Assembly: GCA_000507305.1 (NCBI GenBank)
Contig: DF241487.1
Span: forward strand, 1-64,000
Direction: 5' to 3'
From: Breviolum minutum Mf 1.05b.01
Lineage: Eukaryota > Sar > Dinophyceae > Suessiales > Symbiodiniaceae
Length of the DNA stretch: 64,000 bases
In this document: positions 13,047 to 24,412 of the stretch, in pieces
How the letters are laid out: every line of letters begins with the position of its first letter
How positions within the stretch are numbered: position 1 is the stretch's first letter
Program-made: the position numbers and the translations under genes
The notes under the pieces: generated by a model
What the model saw: only the letters and a program-made list of their open reading frames with translations
What the model was told of the DNA's origin: nothing
The model's database searches: none

Positions 13047-13062
13047 CCTAAAGAAGGCAAAT
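13047..13062 (-). promoter_or_regulatory. Likely trans-splice acceptor for the GT8 mRNA
   Basis: On the minus strand a pyrimidine-rich TTTGCCTTCTTTAG ends at 13048. It lies 26 bases before the ATG of an intron-free gene. Dinoflagellate nuclear mRNAs receive a spliced leader by trans-splicing, so this AG is the natural acceptor. The role is inferred from position and composition only. Confidence 0.45.
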
Positions 13063-13367
13063 TTATGTGTGTGATGAAAAAGAAATCCAGATTATCAAAC
13101 TGTATAATTACCGTATACCGCCTATCCTTTTGTCATTTCATGGATCACTGGAAAGTTGTTGAGCCAGGATTTCAGTGATATTATCCGATTTGATTTTCAA
13201 CAATACAGTATGGCCTGGCAGGAAAAATAACTGCTTGAAAGTCAAAAAGGAAGCTGCGCACTGTGATTCTGATGATGTATATGGAATTTCACATCTGAAG
13301 ACCTGGGATCCAACATTTGACTCCTGACTAAAACAAATCTGAATCTCCACGTATAGCCGTGACCAAA

Positions 13368-14005
13368 CTACCACTCTTGCCACAAACTCCAACTACTACC
13401 GCCGCTCAAACTTCGGTCCAAGTTTCTCAGTTCAGATTCTTGCACAACGCAGGAGAAGGCAAGCATAGCCGTCCGCAACCGATCGAAGAATCGACCAAGA
13501 AATCTTCCGTGAGAGTTACTGAAAGTATAAAACATTCGCGTGATTTTCCCAGACCATTTGGGACAAAATTCATATCTGAGTCAGTCAGTCTTATAACTTA
13601 TAACTCAAAAGAAAAATATTGGTGAATGATCTCCAAAAAAACTTGAGACCAACAAAAATTCCATGGAACAAGTATCTGGATGCTCACTCCTCATGGCCAA
13701 AAGCTTTTGACGTGAAATCCGGCCAAAGTTCTTCTCCCGCGTCTTCTGGCGGAAAATCAGACCATCACTGTTGCTTTCAAAAAGATTCTGAGATTTTGTC
13801 AAATGAATCTGAAATTACCACCATTCCCCTCCCTGTCCTCGCAGGGGTAACACTCATTCATAGCCGGAATGTCTCTGGCCCCGGTCGTCTTGTTCTTTGC
13901 GTAACGTGCGCATCTCAATGAAACCTCTTGCGGCAGCAAATATGAGTCGAAGGACCCGAACAATTGTTTGCATTGCTCACATGCGGTTGGTGGGGCAGCT
14001 GCCAT
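13368..14005 (-). CDS. Candidate small gene with Cys pairs, about three exons
   Basis: An ATG at 14003-14005 opens MAAAPPTACEQCKQLFG, with one Cys pair (CEQC) and later ECYPCEDREG, a possible zinc-binding arrangement. A second coding-like block (about 13640-13790) contains TREKNFGRISRQKLLAMRS. A third, after a TTTCAG acceptor at about 13525, runs through GRFLGRFFDRLRTAMLAF to a TAG at 13368-13370. I could not make all codon phases agree, so exon joins are provisional and the blocks may not be one gene. The Cys-pair style resembles unannotated dinoflagellate proteins I recall, but that is memory, not a search. Confidence 0.35.
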
Positions 14006-14229
14006 TACCGCAAAGATCCGTGGATTCACTTGAGATCAAGGTGCTGGGATTCAAAGCATGCTCAAGTGACACAAAACCATTGAATTGCTTCCACATCTTT
14101 TTCAACAGTTGTTTTCTCCTATGATATTTTCCAGGATATCCAAACTTTCACCAATGTGATTCCAATGCCAAACCACTCTGCGATCAGTTCACGAAAAAAA
14201 AGTGTGAAGGCCGCTGACTGGCCCCAAGA

Positions 14230-14760
14230 CAAAAATTGAATAGAATATATTCATATTTTTTTGGTATTATCTATTATAAATTATATTATATAAAAAAATA
14301 TATTATATTATATTATATTATATTATATTAAATAAATTGTAAAATATTGATATTGATATAAGTAGAAAAGAAAAAAGTGGAACAGAAGTGGAACAGAAGT
14401 AGAACAGAAGAGGAAAATGATGGAAAATTGGTGAAAATTGGTGGAAAAAGTGATCCAAAAAGGGTTGGAAAAGTGGAACAGAAGTGGAACAGAAGTGGAA
14501 CAGAAGTGGAACAGAAGATGAAAATGATGGAAAATTGGCCAAAATTGGTGGAAAAAGTGGTCCGGAAAGGGTTGGAAACGTGGAACAGAAGTGGAACAGA
14601 AGTGGAACGGAAGTGGAACAAACAGTGCAACTAATAGATATGATATTCATATTATAAATTATAATATATCATTTTTTCATAATTTATATAAAATATAGTA
14701 ATTTTGTTTAGTTGAAGTATAATTATTGTATATCATTTATCTATAAAATATAATATATAA
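14230..14760. repeat. AT-rich block enclosing a GTGGAACAGAA minisatellite
   Basis: AT repeats of the TATTATATTA type flank (14230-14340 and 14640-14760) a purine-rich array at about 14376-14620. The array is made of 11-bp GTGGAACAGAA units in three runs. Between runs sits a spacer of about 70 bp (GATGGAAAATTGG, then ATTGGTGGAAAAAGTG, then AAAGGGTTGGAAA) present twice, giving a higher-order repeat of about 110 bp. The long open frames through it on both strands follow from the repeat and are not genes. Confidence 0.85.
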
Positions 14761-14799
14761 TATAAAATATAGAAATCTGAAGTCCAAAAAATGTCATCT

Positions 14800-14974
14800 C
14801 ATTCATATCAATCTTGAAGAACAGCACAACGGAAACACACTCTGTGACAACCATGTCCTGCTCTGGAAAGTCCGTAGTTGTCCCAGCTACCCAAGAGACA
14901 AACGCGTTCGCATTTGCAGGCTTACCATCAAAATGTCCAGGAAATACGCTGCCCACAACATGAGCAATTGTGTC
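14800..14974 (-). CDS. Candidate exon, unknown protein
   Basis: After an acceptor TTCCAG (14975-14977) the minus strand encodes DTIAHVVGSVFPGHFDGKP. It stays open through AFVSWVAGTTTDFPEQD and TECVSVVLFF before entering AT-rich DNA. A GTAAG donor inside the frame (about 14931-14935) may end the exon after 39 bases. No family recognised; its parent gene could be the one at 13.4-14.0 kb. Confidence 0.3.
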
Positions 14975-15315
14975 CTGGAACATGGGAAGGAAAACACATG
15001 TGGGATCGGAAAAAAATCAAGGGCCACTGTCAACTCAAGAACATCCAACATTGAAGGTCTTCCAGTGCTTGATGAATCCAGCTGCCTATCTGTGACTCTC
15101 TAAGCTTACAGAATCAATATCAATGGATCTTTCAGCAAAAAACTTACTGCCAACATTTACGGCACCATAGTACAGCTCACTTATTTTTTGATGCCGAGTC
15201 ATAAGTCAGTCTCCGCAGCAAGGAACTGCACTGAGCAACCCCAGGCAATGATCCCTTCAGGATCACTTCATTCTGCTGCGAAAAAAAAATTCCGGTATGA
15301 TCAAAAATGATGGCA

Positions 15316-16916
15316 TCAACCCAAGCACTTGCGCTTGCAGGATGGATCAGGTGATTGGAAGTTGTTGCTCTGCAGCTGCATGATCTGAAAGGCCTCAGAG
15401 AGTGAATCCTCGCTGAACACATTGGCGTTGACCATCACCGGCCGATTTCCACATCTCTTTGCAAACCGCTTCAATGCAAAGAGACGACGATTGTTGATAC
15501 ACTTCAGCACCACCCCGTTGCTGTTTTTGTCTCTAGTCTCAAAAACAGTTAACTGCAAGAAGCGCGCAGACAATCTCACCCTCCCAGTCCAAAGATCATT
15601 GACCAAACCCCATACTGAACGACCACATGCAAATGTCTCCTTGCAAGACAACTGGGAGTATCTTAGTTCACGCGCATCAATCTTGATGCGACGGAACTTC
15701 TTGTCATCCAGGTCAAGATGCTTCAAGAACCGTTTGCCTCTCTGTCCCCTTCTCGTTCTTTTTTTGAGCGGTTTGAGATTTTGGTATCCGTCTTCCAACT
15801 CAACGTCAATCAACTCATATTCATCCTGGTGTTTGGCCCTCTGGTCGTACTCAGCTGACGAAGCCTCATTGCCCGAAACCAAGTGGAACTCCGACGATGA
15901 TTCCTTGTTCTTCACATTGTCAGGCAGTGATGGTGGCACTGCCAACTCCTTCCAATCCTTTGTCTTCTCCTTCACCTGAGGCACATCCCAAGATGGCCAG
16001 TCAGCCTTCCAGACTTCTTGTTCTGGTCCCTTGTCTGTCCAACTCTCATGGTGAATGAAAGTTTCCTTGGAATCCTCAATCCACTCAGACTCATGTTTGG
16101 CCCACTGGTGGTACCCGGCTGACCAAGCCTCATTACAAGAAACCAACTCCTTTTCTTCACATTGTCACGCAGTGATGAAGGTGGCACCAACTCCTTCAAA
16201 TCCTTTGTCTTCTCCTTCACCTGAAGCACATCCCAAGATGGCCAGTCAGCCTTCCAGACTTCTTGCTCTGGTTCCTTGTCTGTCCAACTCTCATGGTGAA
16301 AGAAAGTTTCCTTGAGATCCTCAATCCACTCAGACTCATATTCAACCTGTTTGGGCCACTGGTGGTACTCGGCGGACCAAGCCTCATTGCCCGAAACCAA
16401 TTCCTTGTTCTTCACACTGTCACGCAGTGATGATGGTGGCACCAACTCCTTCAAATCATTTGTCTTCTCCTTCCCCTCAAGCACATCACAAGATGGCCAG
16501 TCAGCCGTCGAGACTTCTTGCTTTGGTTCCTTGTCTGTCCATCTCTCATGGTGGATGAAAGTTTCCTTGGGCTCTGGTCTGCATGTAGGCCTAATAATAG
16601 GAGTAGGACTAGGAGCCTTTGAAGGCTTCGGTCTCTTGGGAGGAGGTACAACACGTGGAATTGGCCTAATTGGCCTCACCTCCAGCGATGGACATGGTAA
16701 AGAAGGGGAAACAACTACTACTGGTCCTGGTGGATAAGGAGTCGTCCACGGCCCTGGTGGACCAGGAGTCTGCGGCGGGTAAGGACTCAACCTACATGTA
16801 GGCCTAGGCGGCCTAGGTCTACCCTTTGAAGGCTTTGGTGGCTTGGAAGGAAGCACAATCTTGGTAATTCGCCTCTTCAACAGAAGTCGTGGGATAATTG
16901 GACGTGGGACTGGCAT
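15316..16916 (-). CDS. Proline-rich, tandem-repeat protein with C-terminal NRRL-motif domain; frame broken
   Basis: From about ATG 16914-16916 the frame runs through a proline/arginine-rich stretch (PSKPPKPSKGRPRPPRP, TPYPPGPVVVV). It then passes through about three copies of an acidic, Trp-rich repeat (KETFIHHE.WTDKEP, VWKADWPSWDV, SGNEAWSAEYHQW), each 254-264 bp. Near 16153 one G is missing relative to the other copies, so the frame shifts; coding continues in the new frame to the TGA at 15316-15318. The last 140 residues contain LRYSQLSCKETFACGRSVW, FLQLTVFETRD and INNRRLFALKRFAKRCG. This matches a widespread eukaryotic pattern (Ser-Gln at start, F..GRS, then DNRRL) of unknown function, expanded in dinoflagellates as I recall. 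The gap is either a real pseudogene lesion or an assembly error. An additional coding-like block to a TGA at 15177 may be a further exon. Confidence 0.65.
15840..16590 (-). repeat. Tandem repeats inside the coding region, about 254-264 bp
   Basis: The phrases GCCTCATT...GAAACCAA, TTCTTCACA.TGTCA and GATGGCCAGTCAGCC recur with starts near 15863, 16127 and 16381 on the plus-strand listing. The rightmost and middle copies are close matches; the left one has an 18-base insertion. The spacing is a multiple of three except for the one-base gap near 16153. Confidence 0.85.
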
Positions 16917-16998
16917 CGTCCCCACAAATTTCTTTCGCAGAACCCTATGTTGGAAAAATGAGCCCGCGATGAATCATGCTGATTGAGCCAGGAAGAGG

Positions 16999-17023
16999 AC
17001 ACACACACACACACACACACACA
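16999..17023 (+). repeat. (AC)n microsatellite
   Basis: About 12 uninterrupted AC units between GAAGAGG and AGTTTATG, just upstream of the proline-rich gene on its coding strand. Confidence 0.9.
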
Positions 17024-18147
17024 GTTTATGTCACATTTGTCAAAACAAAGATGAAATCAGTTCAGCCCATACAAAAAACTTCCAATCTAATCATTCAATA
17101 TTTTGACAAATCACATGACACTTCCCTCCGGCTGTCCATAACTGCGTCATCGTTGTGGTCTCCCCGCAAAAGACCCACGAAGTACAATCTGCTGCGCACC
17201 ATCGGTAATGCAAAGTCAGATGACCTTACTATCACGACTCCATGTCCGTTCCCTATATGGGCGCGTTTTCTTGGCGGGGTTCTGTCGGTTCGAAATGAAA
17301 TGGAATATTGACACTTGAAGTGAAGTCAGTAATAGTCAAGCCATATCATATCATATCAAATCATTGGCAGTGACCCTGGAAGATCACAATAAGAAGGACC
17401 GCCCAGATAGACAAAACCAAGCACGATGCAACCAAAGCAACTTGAGCATCAGCACCCTTACCAAATAGTTTCCCAACTTCTCCAATCCAACCACTTCTCC
17501 GCTATCAAGCTCGCCAGGAAGAATAAAATCAATCGGGGCCTGTCAAATTGAGGGCATCTCTGAGAATGACCCAGACTCAGGCATTTCAATACCCAGGAAA
17601 TTGAAAATGCATCAAATCAATGGTGTTTGAAATTTCTCCCAAACAGGTGCAAAACATGGGTTGCCGAGAAAACAACATCATTCCAATCAACCATTTGAAA
17701 GAAGACATGGTCCAACAAGTCGGGCTTGGTGGACACTACACTTGGGAGAAGGTGCCAATGTGCGTGACCGACTGGGTGATGTTGTGAAAATAGTTTTTTG
17801 TTCGGTGGTATTGCTGGTAGAGTGCACTAAGAGTCAAAAGTTGAATTTGTCATTTGATTCGAATTCGAATTTAATTATTTTTTTACTTGACCTTCCACGC
17901 TCACACCCTGAGCCAATGGTGAATGAAGTCCTCAAAATGAAAATGGAACTCCAGGGTCAACTACAACATGCTGTTTCAATAAACTTTGCTACAAAATGAA
18001 AATACTTCGTGGTTGTTTCCTGATGAGACCAATGAATCATGATTCAAAATTCTCTGGCAAGAGCAGCGGGAGGCAGTGTTTTCTTCAATCTTTCTATGCT
18101 TCATGCAATTGCAGCTGGCCTCTATCTTGAATTCTTGAAATTTGAAT
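17024..18147. other. Intergenic stretch with weak coding-like segments
   Basis: At about 17640-17800 both plus-strand frames following a CCCAAACAG acceptor-like site stay open; one encodes WEKVPMCVTDWVML. A minus-strand frame near 17090-17200 opens MVRSRLYFVGLLRG. Neither could be tied to other exons. CATATCATATCAAATCA-type repeats occur near 17340. I call nothing here with confidence. Confidence 0.3.
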
Positions 18148-21100
18148 TCATGCTTGCAATTGAGAAGAGCATTGTAACCGGTTCAATGTCTCAGTCATAA
18201 TTGCTCGTTCCAAATCACATGATGAGTCAATGTGGCATCTCAACCACTCCATCGCAGGCTGAAACAGTCCAGGGTCCATTTGTCCAAGACATTCTGGATG
18301 GGCGGATTTTTCAGGCTTTGAAATGTGATGGACCACTTCAAACCGGTAGTCACCTTTGAGCACAGGCTGGTGGCAAATGTAACACTGCAATTTCCTTTGC
18401 ACTGGCTTGAGAGAAAGCAAACCCAATTTCTTGTGGAAGAAAGAAGATGATGTGGCTCTTGTGTCCTTTCCCTGCTCAGGGTTCTCCTTCTCAACATCAG
18501 ACTTTTGCTTCTTGTTCTTCTGCGTGCCTTCCTTTCTGGATTCACTGTGATGCTGTCCATCCTCGGGGTCATCCTCATGCTCTTCGATGTTTGCAAGCGC
18601 TTTGACTGTCGCCTTGAGCTTTTTGAACTGCTGCAAGGAAAGCTTTGTAGGGAAAGCTTCATCATGACCCAAACCCAAGTCATCATCAGACTCATTTGCC
18701 CCGATTTGACATGGTTCTGCTTCCGCTACATTGCATTCCTCATCCGGCTCGTTGAGGTCAAGGTCCGGAAGATCAACCGCATCACCACCTGGTTGCTTTC
18801 GCTTGACCCCCCTTTTCTTGGTCGTTGGTTTCAATGTCAGTCCAAACCTCAGCGGTGGCTTTGGGGCTGGTGTTCTAGCAATCGTTGCTTTCTGCTCTCC
18901 TGGTCCCAGGCAAAAGCAAACATCGGTGCCAAGATCCCCATCAATCATCTGTGCATAGTTCGGGTGATTGTCATGGCCAACAAGAACATAGTCCATCAAG
19001 CGAAATTTGACTTTCAAGCTTTCGAGCTGGCCCACGGATTGAGCCCATTCCACAGCATCCACCAAAATTTCAAAGCTGGTCAAAAATGTAAAGCACCCAT
19101 CAATGACTTCAGGAACCACAGCCCCAGCAACCTCCATCAAAGACTGGTACTTGACAAAGATATGGCAAATATTCCTTTTGCGAATCGTCCCAAGCATGTA
19201 CCAATTCACATCTGTGCGCTGCGGGTCCGGCTGTGCACCGCTGGACGACGCAGATGGAAGTACAAGTTCAGCTTGCATCCGGAACAAGGCAGGCGTAGAA
19301 ATCTTTGATGTACTGACGTGTGATTGCAACTGCTCAACCATCTTGAGAACAAGAGCGAAATTTGGATCATTTCTGCAAATACCTGGAGTCACCTCTTGAC
19401 ATGATCGGAACATGCTGGGCATTGTATCTGGATTCTCCACCGCATTCTTGTCAAAAGAAAAATGCTCCTTCAAGCTTGCAGCAGCCTCTTCATGGCTCAT
19501 TTCAAGGACTAGCTTGGGGTCAAGAGCTCCGACGCCGGATTTGATTTTCAGTCCAGTTGACCAAGTGCTGTGTTCAGAATAGGCGTCCAAAGAGACATCA
19601 AATCGCTTCTGGGCCAGCCGCTTTTGTTGACTTTTGCTCCTAGGTCCGCAGGGTTCAATCAAAATAAACCTTAAAACAATCTGTCAAGAAAAAAATATAA
19701 TCGTCAGCAACAAAAGAGTGAAAGCCAGCGAAAAACAACAAAACTTGTAACATTGGGTCATAGACCCCTCAAGTGCGAGTCTCAAACCATTTTCCTCTGA
19801 TGTCGCAAGAGGGCAACATTGCAAAGATGACACCTCTGCTTCTTGGCATGCAGCTTTGCGACAGTAGGTTTCCCTTTCCACGTCTGACATTATATTCCAT
19901 GTTTCCCTTGCTTGATAAAGCAATTGTTTGTGGCCATCGGATCCCACTCTATACCCACAATTCCGGAGACTCTCCTGCACAAAAACATTCACTGCGCTGA
20001 TTCGTCTGCTTTTTTTCAATGGTTTCATAGCTTTGTCCAAGCCACACGCTGACCTGAAATGCGCATTGAATTGTCAAACACTTAGTCACTCCGACTATGC
20101 GGCATACGGCAGACAATATCAATCATCATAAGAAATCATAATAATTAGTCAGAGTCAGAATCATACTCAGAAGTTACAGAATCATACTAAAGAGAACAAA
20201 TTCCAAATATCCAGCCGACCCATGTAATTTTTTGACAAAGGGCTCCACTGAATCTGAAGGCATCGAAGATTTTGGCGCTGCATTTGTGACAGGTTTGCTT
20301 GGCAAAGTGGAGCTGATGGTCCGGGCGCTGACTAATTTCCCGATCCCTCGCTTGACTATCCCCAAGGTTTCATTCTCGACGTGCTTGCGGATTTCTGAAT
20401 GCTCGAGGAATGCACTCATTATATAAGAGTTCTGCTGAATCACGTCATAGCTTCGGCCAGATCGAAACGCAGGACAATTCAGTTGAGTATTGGCGTGGAG
20501 TCTTTCAACTACGACACTTGAAGATGGTAAATGGAAAAGGGCTTCACCAAATAGCTCCTTGACTGCCTTCACCATATCAAGGTCTCTGCCCCTTCTGGTA
20601 ACTCGAAGTGCCATCTGCAGGGACAAAAAAAAACACAACCTTGTGCCCCAGCAACTACAGTTAACACAGCAATGCTTTGTAATACTGAATTCAACAATTT
20701 TTCAACCTCCCACACCTGAGTACAAGGGTCTCCGCAGCAACATTTCTTGAAATTTCTACCAATGTGATCCAAGTACTGGGAGGCCTCTTCGTCTGTCACG
20801 TAAAAAATTCCAAGTACTTGAATTTGGATACGCTTGGCCGGGCTGATCAAGCGAAAGTAGGTATCACACATGGTCAAAAAGCAATGCGGAAAGAACTCCT
20901 TGTATCCAATACCAAAAGCTCTGATGATTTCGCTCTTCGGAGGGGTTTGCAATATAGTACAGTACTCCTTGACTGTCTGCAATGCCCTGGCGCCAGTGAT
21001 CAATCTCCAATTGAATTCCTGAACGCCAGCCATGTCAAATGTGCACTTGGAGTTTGGCAAAGATAAATTCTGGGACTTCATGAGCACTCTCGACCTCGCA

Positions 21101-23309
21101 GTGTCGCACAGCGAAACCTCATCCATGAAGCTTGCCAGCGGATATGACACCAAGAAAGAAGCTCCCAGCTGTGCCTGGCAGAAATGTGATGGGAATATCA
21201 AAATATCGGAAAATATCAAACAACGTAAAAAAAAAATCACTATTTAGCTCCGAAAAAAGAAAACTGGCTTAAAGGACAGCGGAGAGATCAAAGCAAATAC
21301 AAGTTGCGTAAATGGACTCCGAGTTGAACACTTTAATGGCCTTTGAAAGCCGAACTTCTTGCTTCAATGAAAAGGACATGTCGGGTGAATCCTCATCCAA
21401 ACTTTCCAGTTTGTTGACAGTATCAACATTTGCTGAATGTGTCAAAGCAAACTGAAGGAATCCATGAACCACGCATCCACGAATGCAATAAAATAGGCAA
21501 GGCTCCCATCCCTTCCAACGGTAAAGCAAAGGAATGTCTGGGAATATCTGCAGCAAGACTCGTAGTGCCTGTTTTCCCCGTGAGCGGCTTTCCAGCTCAC
21601 TTGCGCAACATCCGGGTGGACACCAATGAGTCCACGTTCCACCCTTTCGAAAAAGAGACCGCTCATTCCCATTGATCCAAATATCGTTGAAGATCTGCAT
21701 ACACAACTTGTGATCCTCCTCCCTCAGGCCCGAAAAAACCATATTTCGGAAAGTCTGGTGCTCTTCAAGCCAGTCTCCGATCACGGAAGGAAGGCTAGGC
21801 ACCTCCCTTCGACACATACGGCTTGCAAGGTATTGAACATTGTCATCAAATACGCTCTGAAATTTGCTGCTCTTCATTGCTCGCGCCAATCGTACCAATG
21901 TAGAGCACAAGCCCTCTATGCCCAACAGTCCAGGTTTCTTTGCGAGGCAAGATGCATGATGAAGACAACTGAAGGGAAGGTGGAATGTGGTCGCTGCGTT
22001 TTGATCCCCTTTTTGCATCAAGTTTCCCCATTCCTGAAGTTCCATTGCTTGGCAACAATGGTTCGCAGGCAATGCATCTCCACCTCGATTTGATAAATCA
22101 GTCCAATAAAATGCTGTCAATCAATGCTGTCAAACTCTATGAATGTTTTTTTGATCTCAAAATCTACAACAACATCCAAAACATTATCAACAGTGAACAG
22201 TGTGTTCAATTGATGCACCAAATAAGCACCCAACACCAAATGTGCATCTTCAAAGGAATTTTTTTCATCTGCTCATACACAGTCTCCCCACCAAGAGCTT
22301 TTGAACAGCCCTGAGAACCGTACAAACTCCACTTACGCATCCGGGATAAAATGGTGGCAGAATTTTGTCTCGGCAAAAGCTGTGAAGGGCAGTGCACTGA
22401 AACTGAATCCAACCCAGCACCATTGCTCCGCTTGACAGCAAGGCGTTGCACCATGCCAAGCAAAGACATCGTCTTCTTCATGCCAGGCTTCTGAACAGTT
22501 TTTGTTGAACCATCTGGATTTGTAGATTCCTCCGACTGCGAATTGTTGACCCAAACATTTGTGTCATCAGCCACCAAAACTACCTCAATTCCATGCAATC
22601 ATCACACACCATGCAAATCACATGGCCAAAAGAGTGAGATAATGACATTGATGAAACGAAAGATTGGAGAGCGCAGAAAGTGACAAATAAAATTAGACAA
22701 CAAAGAAAAACATATGCTTCAAGACTTCAAGATGCAGACTTTAAAAAAAATCTGAAGAAGACCTACCCCCAAAAAAGTGTTGGTTTGCAGGCGAGTAGCG
22801 ACTGCACAGCGCGCAGGAGATCTTGTTAGCCATTCCAGAAGAGCATTCTGTTGGGCACTAACATGACTCCACAAGCCAATGGCCTTCTGGCGCCCAATCG
22901 AGCGTCTAGCATCCGCAGTAAAGTCCAAGCAACTGATTTCGCCAGCCGAGTTGCGAAACAACAACTTGTTTTGACTTTTGCAAATCCCCGCACTTGCTGA
23001 TTTCTGCTGCCACTGCCCAAAAACAGATCTAACCAGATTCGTCTTCTCATCCATGTTTGCTTTTGTGAACTTTGCAACCTCTTTGAGTTTTGCTTTCTGG
23101 ATTCCAAATTTCACTAAGTTTGAATGGTTTTTCCCCCTGGAAAAGAGTCGATCACTAGTCCTTGTCTGTGCAGAAGATGATGATGCACCGTCACAACCCA
23201 CATCAGAACCAGAGCCCTGAGAATCCAATTGACCCGAGCCCTGCCGATCGAATTGGTGCTGCTGACTGATGCGGCTCAATGCTCCCAAAGCCGATCCAAA
23301 GACAGACAT
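18148..23309 (-). CDS. 1416-residue protein, HMG-box-like segment and C-terminal Cys/His motif (dinoflagellate multicopy family, as recalled)
   Basis: Seven exons join with consistent phase: 22767-23309, 22337-22583, 21308-22083, 20716-21174, 20220-20614, 19745-20053, 18148-19669. Together they make 4251 bases, exactly 1417 codons including TGA. One donor (21307) is GC; the rest are GT. The middle has HHASCLAKKPGLLGIEGLC (about residues 300-320) followed by CPPGCCASE and PLLYRWKGWEP. Exon five has HLPSSSVVVERLHANTQLN. Exon six has SAVNVFVQESLRNCGY, then ARETWNIMSDVERETYCRKA, which resembles an HMG box. The last exon carries acidic, Lys-rich linkers and CYIC...H..HPEC (about 1339-1370), a possible zinc site. 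I recall many near-relatives in Symbiodinium proteomes without assigned function. The HMG-like and zinc-like parts suggest a DNA-associated role. The start codon (23307-23309) is the first plausible ATG; earlier exons cannot be excluded. Confidence 0.75.
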
Positions 23310-23699
23310 TGCAATGCAGGTCGAGAGGTGCAGTTTGAATTTCGAAAGAAATCGGCTTTGGAAAAACACTTGGGCTGGTCCAAGAAAAAAACTAATTTCA
23401 ACTTATTAATTGTTTTCAGTTTTAGGTTTGCAATGCATCTGACAGTGACAAAACCAACATAAAACAAATTGCAACATTTCTTTGCAGCGTGCTGGGCCAA
23501 ACTGATTCGCGGACACTGGACGCTGGACACCGATGATTCCCTGATGATGAAACTTACAACTTGCAACTGCTGGACTAGACTCTACTACTGTCACTATAAG
23601 TTAATTTTGTTCTTTTTTGATTAATATTGCTTTGGCATGAATGTGCTAGTCGTACAACTCCTTGGCAGAATCTGTCTCTACCAACCAGTTCCTCCCATC

Positions 23700-24412
23700 G
23701 GACCCAGGGACTGCTTCGCCTTGTAAGCCGTTGAGTCAGTGATGTCATGGGATCTGGATGAAGCAAGACAGCCGCATACATTCTCCAAAATGAAGCACCT
23801 GCAATTTGGCTGGGAATCTTTTGTCGAAGTATCATTTCTGAATTTGTGTCTGTGACAAATCCTCCCACCTTGGTCGGCAACGTTTGATGTGCCGCACGCT
23901 CTCCAAAAAAGGCAAGATCTTCCCAAACTCAGGAGACATGGCCAGAACCAGCCAAAGGCGACATTCAAATGACCACTGCTACTGCTACTACTGTTTTCTG
24001 CTACTACTACTACTCGATCAATCTCTGATTCTTGAACTGGCCGAGAAACGTGTGGACTGCTGGTGTCCACGTCGAACATTGCAGCCACAGAACGGTGCGT
24101 GTGCCGGATAGTACTTTCCTGACTGAACATCTTGCACACGAAGCCACATACGTAAATATCTTCTGCAACATGGTCCTGGACGGGATGAGGACAAATGCGC
24201 AATTGTTCAAACATGGCATACAGCATAGGTCCTCGTCGAAGAAATCTGGCAAGGCGGTGCGTTTGCTCCCACTGACGTAGCAAAACCCGCCAGTCCTGCC
24301 AGCAAACATCAGTCATAGTCATAGTTGAGTCAGTCACAGCATGCAAGCAACTATATAATTCATGAAATGGGTTCAACCGTGATCTCTTTCGTCGCGTCCT
24401 TTCATGCTCCAT
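23700..24412 (-). CDS. Partial gene, possible C5-methyltransferase-like motif
   Basis: An exon starting at 24295 after GCAG encodes DWRVLLRQWEQTHRLARFL and then LYAMFEQLRICPHPVQDHV. A second (23869-23975, 35 codons plus 2 bases) encodes SPEFGKILPFLESVRHIKRC and ends CRP plus two bases at a GT donor. The third (from 23798) continues in phase as CFILENVCGCLASS. The combination RPRCFILENV after a helical LPFLE stretch resembles the ENV motif (motif VI) of cytosine-5 DNA methyltransferases. No PCQ motif was found, so the assignment is weak. The 3' end is not resolved. It may be a separate gene just upstream of the 1416-residue gene or its 5' part; I could not join them in phase. Confidence 0.4.

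Noticed and set aside
14318..14650. Minus-strand frames of 100-110 codons rich in Phe, Ser and Val
   Set aside because: Translation of the GTGGAACAGAA minisatellite.
18505..19308. 267-codon plus-strand frame
   Set aside because: Shadow of the last exon of the 1416-residue gene.
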